NCBI RefSeq assembly: GCF_914767665.1 | Contig: NC_059502.1 | Coordinates: 30,026,812 to 30,090,811 of the forward strand | Length of the DNA: 64,000 bases | Source of the DNA: Harmonia axyridis | Taxonomy: Eukaryota > Arthropoda > Insecta > Coleoptera > Coccinellidae | Reading direction: 5' to 3' | Shown: positions 34,150 through 45,160 of the stretch, in pieces | Numbering within the stretch: position 1 is the first letter of the stretch | How the letters are laid out: the number at the start of each line of letters is the position of its first letter | The notes under the pieces: model-generated | The model's input: the letters and a program-made list of their open reading frames with translations, nothing else | Told to the model about the DNA's origin: nothing | Databases searched by the model: none | Made by a program: the position numbers and the translations under genes

Positions 34150-36010
34150 GCTTTTATATGTATTAGTGTGGAACTCAGTACATGATCCATTAATATTAAT
34201 TTTCGTTACCAAAATTGATTTCATAACTGCGACACTTGACTGCATTCTGTCACTTGTTTATATTTTTTTCATTTGCGAAAAAACTCTTTCGACAGGTGAG
34301 TTACTTCCAGGCAGACACATAACGTACTCAATAATAGTGGCAAAGTTCATTAAATGGAAATTGTTAGTAAGAAAGTGCTGAAATGATTCGACTCAACGGA
34401 TTTGAGTAGAAATATTCTCGGCATTCCAGTCAGAGATTTTTTCATCTGTTGCAAAGTTGGAAATATGAGAAAACTCGTCGAAGACCTTCGTATTTTGGCT
34501 GCGGCTAATAAATCCATCACTTTCTGTACTTCTTTCCACTTTTGTCAGATTTGCTCATTCAAACACTTCTAATCTAGTTCGTTGTTGAATTGTCGCAACT
34601 GCTCCAAGTATTCTTTGCTTGTTTTATGAAACTCAGCCGCCACAGTTTTTACATTCTGCTGGTCAACATTACTATCGTTTTCTTGTAATTTTACAAGAAG
34701 GGGAAGAAATTCATAATATTCTCTTTTAGTGCCAGGTTATCTCGGAGCCGATTCATTTCTTCGGTAGACTCTATGGCCGAAACATTTTTCTCTTCGATTT
34801 TCAACACAGCTTCATGAGAGGTCGCTGCTTGTGCGTGCACAAAATTTAACGACAATTCTGAGATGGTATTTTCGAAAAACCTCTTTAAAATATTCGGACA
34901 TTTCTCTATGTTCAGAATAGTTCTTTATAATACAAGTGCAGAAGGCATTGATATTCTTCCACGAGTTCAAAATTCAAAAACGAGCCACGAAGTGGTGAGT
35001 TTTTGAATGAACGAGTGGTAGAATGAGCCTTCTGTACGAGTATTATACATTATTTCCTCCAATTCATTGCATTCTTATTGAAATTAATGAAATATTTCCA
35101 TAAATATCATTAAGTGATTTTTGCATTGAAAAATGTTGTTTGGCAAGCTGATTTCTTTAAGGAAAATTGATGAATTGACAGATAAAGCAGTGGCGGAAAG
35201 TTCGGAGTACCAACATATAATAATAAAATATAACCATGAAACCTTTGCGTTTCTGATATATTCTCGCACGATTTTGTTCTACAAGATGTGGAAGAATGAA
35301 CGGAATAACCACAGAATTAGAGAAAATAATTTTTTAAAGGCTGAATTGTTCTATTAACTCTCTCAAGCGCTGGCATTAACACAAGCCACCTTGTTTTACT
35401 GTAGCCATGTATTTTGTGATAATCTATCTCAGTAGAATCACAAAACTCTTTCAAAGCTTCTATTCGAACGCTGAATATATAGAAAAATGAATACATTTCC
35501 ACTATGATGCATTCAAAGTCAACATGAAGACAAACAGCGGCAATTTTGATCGCGTTGTGGACTATGTGGGCTCCACGTCCAATTCCAATAAGCTGTCTGC
35601 CGAGTGATTCGTTCAATTTTGAGTAAACATTATTACGTCCTTTCCTATGATTTACCTCGAAATTGCAGTTCATGTTGTATCCACAAAACGCAACGATTTT
35701 TTATTCAAGTCATTAAGAAGTAATACTCCCTTCAAATAATCGACAATAATTTCCGATGTTTCACCTGGCTGCTCTCGAAACTCTAAAACCTTGGCTTTCA
35801 CGCCTTCGTATGTTAAAAAATAGCGAATCGAAACTGAGAATAATTTGATTGAGCATCCGTTAATAAAATTATGCAGTAAGATTTGTGTGAATGCTCTTTT
35901 GAATCTGCAGTTGCCATAGTTGACAGCATATTCACAACAATAGCTCCAGACTTTGTACGTGCACATCTAAATTTTTGCTTAAAATATGCTTGAATTCAAG
36001 AAGAAGAGGT
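34150..36010 (-). pseudogene. hAT transposase, broken and interrupted
   Basis: Read on the minus strand from the right: CCEYAVNYGNCRFKRAF and YFLTYEGVKAKVLEFREQPG (35670-35966), then after a frame break CNFEVNHRKGRNNVYSKLNE, GIGRGAHIVHNAIKIAAVCL and HKIHGYSKTRWLVLMPALER (35317-35685), all typical of an arthropod hAT branch lacking an obvious zinc finger here. Then 34915-35340 is unrelated sequence. Homology resumes with NFVHAQAATSHEAVLKIEEK near 34840 and AAEFHKTSKEYLEQLRQFNN near 34600. The C-terminal dimerisation segment is visible near 34270-34330 as VMCLPGSNSPVERVFSQMKK. There are several stops and shifts. No inverted repeats or target duplication were found for this copy, whose right end adjoins the DD41D element. 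Confidence 0.72.
34928..35046. repeat. small inverted-repeat element inside the hAT pseudogene
   Basis: TAATACAAGTGCAGAAGGC on the left pairs with GCCTTCTGTACGAGTATTA on the right. The centre holds two near-copies of ACGAG...TTTTTGAA in opposite orientation. It falls in the gap that splits the hAT reading frame, so it may account for part of that insertion. Confidence 0.6.
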
Positions 36011-36063
36011 TCTCTTGAAAAAGCTATGCATTGACGAGCTTGAAGCAGCAGCTTGATCTGCTA

Positions 36064-36146
36064 GCCTGTGTTTTTCTGAATTTAAATATTTTTTTTCTTC
36101 TTGAAGAAGACGAAAAAAAAATATTTAAATTCAGAAAAACACAGGC
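36064..36146. repeat. perfect hairpin, arms about 33 bp
   Basis: GCCTGTGTTTTTCTGAATTT (36064) runs on into ATATTTTTTTT and is repeated in exact reverse complement ending at 36146, around a short CTTCTTGAAGAAG centre. The arms are perfect or nearly so over about 33 bases. It lies between the hAT and mariner relics; function unknown. Confidence 0.8.
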
Positions 36147-36179
36147 GTACAACTTTGCTTCCGCCGTTTTTTTCCGAAA

Positions 36180-36540
36180 TTCGAGGCTTTATTGTAGAAA
36201 TCTGGTTATATATTTATGATTTAAAGTATTGTCCATTGCTGGCCACTACTTTCTCCCATCTTTCGGGCGGCAGCGTACGAATCCTGCTTTGAAAAAAATG
36301 ATCATTTTTTGAAGCGATCCACGAATCGATCCAATTTTTTCATTCTTGATCAGACCGGAAGTGCGCTGGTCAGCCAGGGCAGTGTTTCATTGATCGAAAC
36401 AAATGATAGTCCGAGGGAGCAACGTCTGGATAATACGACGGGTGGGGTAGGACTTCTCATTTCAAAGATTTCAACGTTGCAGATGCCTATTCTACAGTAA
36501 AAAAAAGTGTTGGAGCGAACCAAAGATGCATTCAAGTCAA
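36180..36540 (-). pseudogene. mariner transposase C-terminal remnant
   Basis: On the minus strand: ATLKSLK, then after a stop EVLPHPSYYPDVAPSDYHLF with the third catalytic aspartate, RSMKHCPG, and after frame breaks RIRTLPPERWEKVVASNGQY and FKS before the stop near 36220. This is the end of a DD34D mariner transposase. The upstream two thirds, with the first two catalytic residues, is absent. There are at least three lesions. TTTATTGTAGAAAT downstream may be part of the 3' end of the element, but I could not define an inverted repeat. Confidence 0.72.
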
Positions 36541-38734
36541 TCTAGTTTCGTTTTACTCACAATCTTGACTTGAAAATCAAACTCTTTATTTAAAAAAAGT
36601 TTGACTTGACTTGATTTCTTTGTCTTTAGCTTTGGCGTGAAATCAAACTTCTTCAGTTTGAATATCACATTGCGCAACCTGTACTGTACAATTAGTTATA
36701 ATTCATATTTCATTTGTTGTTCGTTGTGTCTGAACTCGAAATGTCTGAAAGTGAACTTTTTTCATGTTGCTCATGCAGCTTGGAATACGTACTAGAACAA
36801 AATTAGTCTGATTTTGAATAATCCCCTTCCCTGAAAAAAATATGAAAAAAAATCTGTAGACGAGGAAAAATTAATGAACAAGAAAAAGTAAACTCGTAAT
36901 TTTACGACATTTGATGAAGAGCCACAAAAAATTGTATGAAAAATTTTCGCAGCCAGCACCACTTTCTGGGTCAAGTAGTATTTGTGGTAGTAACAACATA
37001 AAACGTTGGATCCAAAATTGTCAAAATGGTTTTTGGACGGCAGCTCCTTTATTCTTGAAGTTTTGCGTTTTTTTATAGTTCTTCTAAGTTTTTTAGCAGG
37101 GGTCTCAAAGCATTAACTTAATGTGTAACAAGTTGCTGACTTGTTGAATTGAAAAAAAGTTTAAAATAATGTATTTTCTTTTTGTTTTGAATTGATGTGG
37201 GTGTTTTTTGTACCTACTTACTATATTTAACATAAATATTTTACCCATTCAAGGTATACCTACCAAATAAATTATTTTTAAAACTAATTTGACAAACAGT
37301 TGGAATTTTCATACCTGTAACCATTTTCCAGTTTGCTTTGACTTGAATTATTTTTGTGAAAGATTGACTTGAGTTTGTCCTAATTTCAAGTCAAACTTCA
37401 GAACGCACAATTTTTCACAGATCGTCACAGATGTATCTATAATAATCGAGTATGAATTTTCCGTCTAAACGACCTTAATGTATACGTTCACTTTTATTCG
37501 AAAAAGATGTTTCGTTTTCGAAATTTTTTATGAAAACTTGAAAAAATCACACGGTATAAACAAACACTTTTTTACTTTTTAACTATTCACTTACATACAT
37601 ACATTCATATTTGCATTGTATTTACTTCAATATAATAGTAATGAATGATCCTGATATTCTCAAAACTTGCACATTAATACGAAACATGCATCGTAGTGCA
37701 ATTCGGGCCCATATATCAAATAGTAATGGTGTTTCCACTGAAAAATAGCATCAACTCAATATTATTTTCCCTAGCCGAGTAGTAACCATATGAGTAATGG
37801 TAGGTAAGGCAGACTCAAGAAACATCATAAATAAATCACGGAAAGGCATTCCACGCAGATAATACCGCATCCGACGTTTGACATGAAACATGAAACACAA
37901 TTACTGTTGGAATCTTGCATCCTTTTTGCGTAGAATGTAGTTCCTTCTATTATATGTGGTTTCTAACTTATTTGCGTAGGAAGATTGGGCAAATTTTGAA
38001 TTGAACATTTGATTTAGTTATCAGAGCAAAATCTTGAAATGACGTGGAATAAGAGAAGTTGAACAGAATATCATTATGTTATGATTTATAAAAATCATTA
38101 TTATTACTATTACATATTTGATTTTCACCTACTCGTTACTCGGTAGTTCTCTGTTAAAAAAAATGGATGAACCGTTGTTAAAACGTTACATATAAATAAA
38201 TAATATTCATCTGTGATCATTCGAACTTTGAACTTTGCCAGGTTGAGGTGAGGTTATTCGAATAAATTCATTTTCAAGCTAGTTTCCTTACCTATACTTC
38301 CAAAAAAAATCTGTGCATCAATTATTCATGTTTAGATGTGACAACGTAGCAAATATTCATTTCTGTCCTTTTTTTCAATAGTAGAGTAGGTACCCAATTC
38401 ATGAATTTCACACATAATTTTTTTTTCAGACCAAATCACTCGAAAACGGTGCATTATACGGGAAAAGATGAGAAATACTTTTATTCTTCAAAATATTTGA
38501 GTATTCATTACTTTCAAGAAATACACAATCTATGTATATTCTGGAAATGAGATGAATATTTTTCTCTATTCCTACTTCATTATAGTTAATCAAATTTTTT
38601 TATTTGTTACTCTTTGCTTTAAGCAGAATCAGACAAAATAGGAAGAATGAAAAAAAATCCAAATTCATCATTTATTTATTTTGGATACATTATAGTTATT
38701 TCATAGCTGAATCCAAATTAAACAGTACGTATTA
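36541..38734. other. AT-rich, with a CAAGTCAA-rich segment at 36530-37410
   Basis: CAAGTCAATCT at about 36534 is repeated in complement (AGATTGACTTG) near 37362, and several further copies of AAGTCAA or TTGACTT lie inside. This could be a degenerate non-autonomous DNA element of about 0.85 kb, but no target duplication is visible. The rest, to 38734, holds nothing recognised. Confidence 0.35.
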
Positions 38735-39612
38735 GCACCTTTTCTTTCAATCAACTGCTCAATACGCCAAGGCACGAATCAAGTGGGTATTCGCGATTGG
38801 ATATTGTAATCCCATACGTGCTCAATTGGATTCATGTCTGGTGAGTTTGCTGGCCAGTTCATTCAAAGGATATTGTTCTCGTGAAGAGTGTTTTGAACTT
38901 TACGTGTACAGTGTGGTGGGGCGTTATCATCCTGATAAATGAAATTACCTTTTCCCAAATTTGTTACTTAGAGGAACAACGATTGGTTCAATGATGTTTT
39001 TTACGTAGATGGCACCAGTAATTTTTCGTTCAATGATAATAAAAGGGGTACAGCGACTGAAAATTATAGCCCCACAGCTCATTAGTGATCCCTCTGAAAT
39101 CGAGTCGCTCAAGTCTTCCTGGACATCCCCAAACCGTTTCTCATCTACTATCGCTTCTGTAAACCGAATCTTCACTTGTTCAAAAAAAGTACGTTGCGCC
39201 ATTGTGGTAAAAGCCAGTCTTGGTGGTGTTCTGCCCATTGCCGACGGGTAGCTCTATGTCCAGGTGATAGCCGAGGTCTTCTTGCCCTTAAATTTGAGGA
39301 ATGCAATCGTCTCTTTATGGTACTGTTTGAGACTACCCGTCTATAGGTCCTCAGAAAATGACTTCAAGGGGCTGTTACTGTTACGTTCGATTCCTTCGAG
39401 TAAAAGGGTCACTATGCGCCTTACTGAAGTCCGTGGAATATTCAAACGTTGCACAATCTGGTGTTTTGACAAAGCTTCTTGATGTAGAGCTACTATTCTT
39501 GCCCGGTCAAACAGAATTTTTCCACGGAATATTCTCAATAATACAACTCCCACTATTCGCTGAAAACTGATTAACTTCGAATTCACCTGTTTTCTCCAGA
39601 ACAAGGAACATT
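38735..39612 (-). pseudogene. Tc1-like DD34E transposase, broken
   Basis: On the minus strand, RARIVALHQEALSKHQIVQR and LNIPRTSVRRIVTLLLE (about 39375-39500) form the first helix-turn-helix. A degraded middle follows, with IVDEKRFG near 39140 in place of the usual first catalytic motif, and IIIERKITGAIYVKNIIEPI near 38990-39040. QDDNAPPHCTRKVQNTLHEN (near 38900) carries the second catalytic aspartate, and after a stop MNWPANSPDMNPIEHVWDY carries the glutamate, with 34 positions between them. The first ATG in frame is 39604, but the family start (the RGKIL region) is nearer 39530. At least three lesions. Terminal inverted repeats were not identified. Confidence 0.8.
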
Positions 39613-40556
39613 TTATGCTAGTTTATTGTTTTCATTTAGGGGATAAGATAGTGGAGATTTCACACACAAAAAATTGTCATCTTACATTCAGCAAGTAGAG
39701 AGTTGATAGGGGAGCCAAGACTTTTGACGATGTGTATATATTTCAGAAATTTCCTTCGATAGAACCATTTGCGAGATATGAGTGAAAATTATATTTTTTC
39801 ATGGATTTTCAACAACCTGTATCTTTTCAACCCAGCCGAATAGGAAGAAATGGTTAGGGGAAAAGTGCTTGTTGTGACTTCAAGAATCTTCTGATGAAAT
39901 ACACTCACCCTGTATAGCAAACGTGAATTCATAATCCTAATGTAGATTTATTTCAAATGAAATGTCTTTATTCAAATCCATCCTGGAAATAAGCTCAATA
40001 AAACGTGTCGCGTCAGCCTCAGGTATCGAGATTAAATTCACAGGTAAGGTCACAATTAAATAAGTTTATTTCCATACAAATCAGGTATTCATATCAGCCA
40101 GGTATATTATGTGTGAGATGGAGGGCAGAAGATAAGATGAATGAGATGTGCATATTAAGTAGCTGTTATGTTTACCTATCATCCTGCCGGACGATAAGCT
40201 TGAAATATCAATATTTTGATGGCGCCATGAAAGACAAATTATTCATCATTCATTTCGATTCACGTAAGATTCTACATCACGGCTTCCGAACAACTCATCT
40301 GTCGATTCTCATCTCGATTTCTGATAACGAAAATTAGCATTTTGGCCATTAGGTACCTGATGTTTGCGATGTGTCTCCTAATTCGGCCCACATTAAGCGA
40401 TAGAAAAAGGTTGTTGGGAGCTTATATTGAATCTATTTAATCTCCATTATATTCTGAAGAACTTTTTTTGGTCAGGACGATTTCAAAAAGGGCGGATGCA
40501 GACATATCATATCTACAGGGTGTTTAAAAAAAAGTGACCTTGTCTCTAGGATGAGT
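39613..40556. other. intergenic with short CAGGGTG-type ends
   Basis: TCACCCTGTATAGC near 39907 and TACAGGGTGTTTAAAAAA near 40514 are further single ends of this type. No gene recognised; an open frame at 40005-40337 has no motif. Confidence 0.4.
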
Positions 40557-42215
40557 AGATTTTTTTCTCTTCTCTCTTTATTAGCAATCGGAAATTTACA
40601 ATTCTATGGGCCAATTAGATTTTTAAAAGTAGAGTGGAATATACATATATAGCTTGAAGAGGCTTACTCCACTGAGGAGCTCTCGTAAAAAATCATATTA
40701 GATCAGCTGGCCATCTCCTTCGTAGTCTTCCTGGTTCGTGGTTCTTCAGCAACGGCTGTAGCAGATCATTTGGATGACCTTCTAGTTTTGTATTATGTTG
40801 TTGGGTTCTCCGTTTTATAACATCCACAATGTATGGGACTGAGAGGTCATCGTGTAAAGTTTGGTTGGTGACAAACCATGGTGCGTTGGCTATTATCCTC
40901 AATATTTTGGACTGGCATCTTTGTAACAGAGCACTATTGGATTTGCTTGCACAACCCCAAATTTCTATATCATATGTCCATATCGAAGTGATAATTGTTT
41001 TGTAAAGGTGAATTTTGTTTTCCATAGATTATTTTGACTTTCTACCTATCAGCCACAGAAGTTCTCTGGTTTTCAATTCCATTTGCTTCCTTTTTTTAAT
41101 ATATGTTCTTTTCAGGTAAGCTTGGAGTCCAAGTGGAATCCAAGGTATTTTGCGCTTGTTGTTTGGATATTGTTGTGTTGTTAAGTCGAATTTGTGGACA
41201 ACGTCTTTCCTTAGTTTGAAGTCAACTTGCTTGGATTTGGTCTCATTTATCTTGATCTTCCATTTATTCATCCAAAGTTGTACTTTCTCCAGGTGCTTGT
41301 GGACGAGGTCTGCGGCAATTGATGTATCTTAGTCTATGGCCAGAATAGTTATATCGTCTGCAAATGTTCCTAGCATAGTTTTGATGGATGTGGGCAGATC
41401 TGATGTGTACAATAGGTATAGTACAGGGCCGAAGACGCTACCTTGAGGAACTCCAGCATGGATGGGGTAATTTCCAGAGATTTCTTGTCCAACTCTGATT
41501 CTGAACTTTCTATTCGTCAGAAAGGAATTTCAGAATATGGAAGTACTTTAGGGGGAGGATACTTTTATTTTGTGTGGTAGTCCTGCTTGCCAAACTTCAT
41601 CAAAAGTTTGGCTCACATCGAGAAAGACTGTAGTACAGTATTTTTTCTCTTCGAAGGCTTGGTTGATGGCTTGTGTGATTCTGAGAGTTTGCTGGACTGT
41701 TGAGTGGCCTTGTCTGAATCCGAACTGGTGATTTGGAATTCATTGGTTGTTGGGGATGTCAGTAATAATAAGAGATTTTATTCAGAATATTACATAAATA
41801 AACTGTATAATAAGTGTTGATTCTTTTCAGAATGAGTCTTTCTAGTACTTTGGAGGTTATGGGAAGTAGGCTAATTGGTAGTTGTATCGTTAGGATTTTT
41901 TCCTGGTTTTAGAATCATGAGGATCTCTGCTGTTTTTAGTACTTCGGGCCAGTGCACAATCTTATTATGGCATTGAAAATGTTGGTTAGGAGGACTACTC
42001 CTTTTCTGTATTGTTCTTTTACCATTCTTGGAGTTATACCATGAAATCCAGAAGCTTTTTTAGTATTCAGCAGTTTGATTTCCGCATATACCTCTTTTGG
42101 TGTTAAGAATTTTATGTTTGGTACCTATATCTTGTGGTGTGTTGGAAATGCTCTCCTCTATATTGTCATCTACCATTTGATCGTTTGGAGTGAATACATC
42201 GGCAAGGTACTCAAG
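40557..42215 (-). pseudogene. Jockey-like non-LTR reverse transcriptase, 5'-truncated, broken
   Basis: Minus strand, from the right: LEYLADVFTPNDQMVDDNIE (42210) leads into the finger region, with PEVLKTAEILMILKPGKNPN near 41920. FRQGHSTVQQTLRITQAINQ-type sequence lies near 41690. VPQGSVFGPVLYLLYTSDLP lies at 41395-41455 and GTFADDITILAI (the catalytic FADD box) at about 41335-41370. KTRELLWLIGRKSK is followed by a TTA to TAA stop at 41029, then MENKIHLYKTIITSIWTYDI and SKILRIIANAPWFVTNQTLH, ending at 40693. The region below 40690 looks like a 3' untranslated part ending in an A-rich run at about 40557. The element copies itself through target-primed reverse transcription. Several frameshifts break the 5' half. 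Confidence 0.8.
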
Positions 42216-42689
42216 ATAGGTACATAAATGAAAAATAATTAGGGTTTGCTTAAATTAGTGTATTACATAATAGGAGTTGTGAGAAGCATATTACGCTCGA
42301 GTTATGTACTATACTTTTTACGACCGCATTCATTTCCATGAAAACTTAGGGCAATCCAAAAAGTGGTGGCAAATCGCGACACAATCAAATAACGAAACGT
42401 CAAAAAGTTATCGGCTACGAGGGCTGTTTGTTATTTTTCAATTGTTGGAATGATTGATTGCTATTGAAATGTATATGTCAATAATAATTATAGTTTAACA
42501 ACTTATAGAATATCCTTACTCTGCTGTCTAGACAGGAAAAGTAATAGTTTGCTGATTGATATGTGTCTGCAAAATTAATATTTGCTGTCAATCGGAGAAA
42601 TCTGTTGTCATTTGATAAGTTTTAACTCCACCATTACTAAAAATAGAACGATAAAAACTTCAATAATGCATCGAAATTGTTAAAATTCA
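42216..42689. other. AT-rich DNA, nothing firm
   Basis: GAGGGCTGTTTGTTATTTTTC near 42420 resembles mariner ends, but no partner was found. Confidence 0.35.
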
Positions 42690-42870
42690 CTGCAAGATGA
42701 AAGCACTTTTAGGTCGTCGTGGAAGCACGTCTCAGCCGGCAATAGTGGAGCTGATGGTCCATGGACAAGTTAGTGAAAATTGAAATCGTGTGCGTCTCTC
42801 AAGAACAATTGAGAATATTGATGTTGCAGCACGTATGGTTGACGAAAACCCATATAGACCATTTGGGGCT
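42690..42870 (+). pseudogene. mariner-like transposase N-terminal scrap
   Basis: A short stretch reads RRGSTSQPAIVELMVHGQVS, a stop, then RVRLSRTIENIDVAARMVDE followed by NPYRPF. This is the linker between helix-turn-helix segments of DD41D-like or related transposases (compare VRTEENIAVVEASVEEN in the copy at 52365). It is too short to place in a family. Confidence 0.45.
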
Positions 42871-43029
42871 GATATAGTTCTTCATCGTTAATTCTTCTTT
42901 AGAATTAAATGAACATATACATATTTCTCTTGAAATATAATCGTTCTTTTCAATATCAAAATGAAATATCCGATTGGATGATCGAAACATAACGTAAATA
43001 ACTATCTATCATATAGTCCAACACAAATA

Positions 43030-43830
43030 TCAAGACAACAATTAGAAATTTGGTATGGGCCCGAATTATATCAAGAGGTCAGGAAATATGAGAAAACTTC
43101 AATCAAACTTACCAAAGAAACGAACCACCTTACGTTTCTTCACCTTCCAAAGACCGCAACCCTAAGGGTCTCAGAGTTAAGCTCCCAGTAAGAGGCAAAA
43201 GGGCAGCCAGAATCTTCAATAGAGCAAGCCAAGCACTTATACGAGAAAGGCTCAACTACCACCGGTTCAACAAGGCTAACCTAATACAAACTTGTGAGAG
43301 CATCAGGACAAGCATACGAGGTAGAACAAGCGCATAGGACTATGAAAGAATCATGGAAGCAGTTAAGAGGAGTTATGAGAGAACAAACGAACACAAAGGA
43401 GCAAAATGGGAAAGCTGATAAGAGACTCCAAGAAATATACACCATTAGATCATACAAAAACGGTGATCAACTTGTCGAGCAAGACTCTCAGCGAAGACCA
43501 AAAATACCTCCTCAACAAGGTTCTTGAATTCTCCATAGCACCTAAAAACGTTCCAAAAATTGAGCTGATGTTGGCGGCGGAGGAAACTGCGCAAAGGATA
43601 CAAGATCCAGACAAAGCTGAGGAGTACAGGTGGAGGATAAGAACTGCATTTGATTCAACCACCAAGCAACCTTAATTCAATATCAATAGGGCAGAACAAA
43701 GAGCCCTGAAAGAATTTATATAAGACCGCATCATCAAAAATACTCCCGGCAAACAAGGGAAATGCGACGGTCATCATAGATGTGGACCAGTACAATGAAA
43801 AAAAAAAACAAAGAGAGCCCAAATAACTAT
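43030..43830 (+). pseudogene. Penelope-like element, N-terminal region only
   Basis: Reading across frames: RKYEKTSIKLTKETNHLTFL (43080), LRVKLPVRGKRAARIFNRAS and QALIRERLNYHRFNKANL (43165-43285), then the frame open at 43406-43675, which contains TVINLSSKTLSEDQKYLLNK, EFSIAPKNVPKIELMLAAEE and QDPDKAEEYRWRIR. This NLSS...L...Q...L.KG-like motif followed by FA..P..IP is the conserved N-terminal signature of Penelope-like reverse transcriptases. After a shift, LPANKGNATVIIDVDQYNEK (about 43735-43800) is the start of their reverse transcriptase domain. The catalytic core and the GIY-YIG endonuclease are missing. At least two frame breaks. Confidence 0.8.
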
Positions 43831-44527
43831 CTATCATTCTTTCCGAAGATTGAGCAATAAAAATTCCATTTCCTAATTTTTTTAAAAATTTCAAAGACTG
43901 ATCAAAAAGTGACATTGACAGTGAAAGATCTCAAATCGAACCCGGTTTCATTTCCACCGAGTTCAAGGGACGAAATCTTTCTCCGTTCAAAAATGTTCGG
44001 CACTAAATTAAATAGACAATTCCTATTCGGTGAATCGTCTTTCTACGTCAGGTGTAGATTTACAGACATTTATCTCGAATGAAATGCGGGAAGCAGGAGT
44101 TCGGATTCATGTTGTGATTTATCTTTTTCATGTAACTAGAATCATCGTGCCACTGATGTATTCCACCATAACCAGTTTTATAGAGGGACCACTGATGATT
44201 CCTTTGGCTACTTAACATAATATTGCATTCAACTATGTAAGTTCCAATGTATAATGCATAACGAGAATTAATTGACTTGAGCGCAATAATGAAATTTGTG
44301 GGCAGTAGAAAAATCATTTGAAGAGCCGCAGGTATTGAAAGCCTCGGTAAAATTTTATTCCCTTTGATCTTTTATGAATGAGTTTCCATATCAACGGTTG
44401 GCTCATGAATAATATTCTATTTGAATAAGAATTATTATTAATCTTCTGAATAACTCACTTCGGCAATAAAAGTGGAAGTATAGAATGAAAAGAGAAATCA
44501 TTTATGATTAGTTTTCTATAATACATA
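43831..44527. other. AT-rich DNA, nothing recognised
   Basis: Short frames on both strands show no motif. Confidence 0.45.
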
Positions 44528-44710
44528 CAGGGTGTTCCATCTCAGACGAGCCACCCCATATATTTCTTATCCTATAGTAATTGGAAAAATTTCCAGGAAC
44601 ACGTCGAATGATTTCTTGGGGGGGCAATCTTTCGACGTATATTCGGGGCTTGAACGAGCAACCCCCTAAGAGGGGGCGATTCAATCCCTCAAAATTAAAT
44701 AAGGAAGAGC
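44528..44710. repeat. solo inverted-repeat arm of a CAGGGTG element
   Basis: TA followed by CAGGGTGTTCCATCTCAGAC begins an arm whose landmarks match other arms here: GTCGAATGATTTCTTGGGGG at about 44602, CAACCCCCTAAGAGGGGGCG at about 44660, and GGTTGAGTGATACTTCATTT at about 44711. The opposite arm is not found; a hairpin cluster follows. Confidence 0.6.
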
Positions 44711-44777
44711 GGTTGAGTGATACTTCATTTTAAAGGACTTGGAAACCTCGTTGCAACGGTGTATGAAAATAGTAATT

Positions 44778-44896
44778 TACGTAACAAGTCCGGAAAATAG
44801 GGTTTTTTTGGACGAATAGACAAAATTCCAGGACGAGCGTAAGCGAGTCCTGGAAGTCTGTGAGTCCAAAAAAACCATTTTCGGGCGTGTTGCGTA
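44778..44896. repeat. small inverted-repeat element, about 119 bp
   Basis: TACGTAACAAGTCCGGAAAA on the left pairs with the complement of TACGCAACACGCCCGAAAAT on the right, followed inward by GGTTTTTTTGGAC on both arms. The centre contains a further palindrome, CCAGGACGAGCGTAAGCGAG...TCCTGG. Probably a miniature transposon. Confidence 0.75.
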
Positions 44897-44899
44897 CAA

Positions 44900-45160
44900 T
44901 ATTTTTTCGGCAACCATGTGAAATAACACTATCGCTGCTGCTTTTCATATTTTATTGTGATTGCGATCAAAAAACATGCAAATTTTTGACAACTAATTTC
45001 ATATGAACTGTCAGCCGTTATCTCGGTTGCTATGGATTCTATGATTCTTTTCCGGCCTAGTCCGGGAAGTACGTACTTTCCGGACTAGGCCGGGAAATGC
45101 TACTTTCTCAGAGAAAAAGCGTCCGGGAAGTGAGCTCTTCCCGGACGGTTGCCGAAAAAA
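44900..45160. repeat. outer inverted repeat enclosing further palindromes
   Basis: TTTTTTCGGCAACC at 44901 pairs with GGTTGCCGAAAAAA at 45147. Inside are two more palindromes: CCGGCCTAGTCCGGGAAGTAC meeting its complement at 45052-45093 (one mismatch), and GTCCGGGAAG...CTTCCCGGAC at 45121-45146. The CCGGGAAG motif recurs on both strands and relates this unit to the small element at 44778. Confidence 0.75.
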
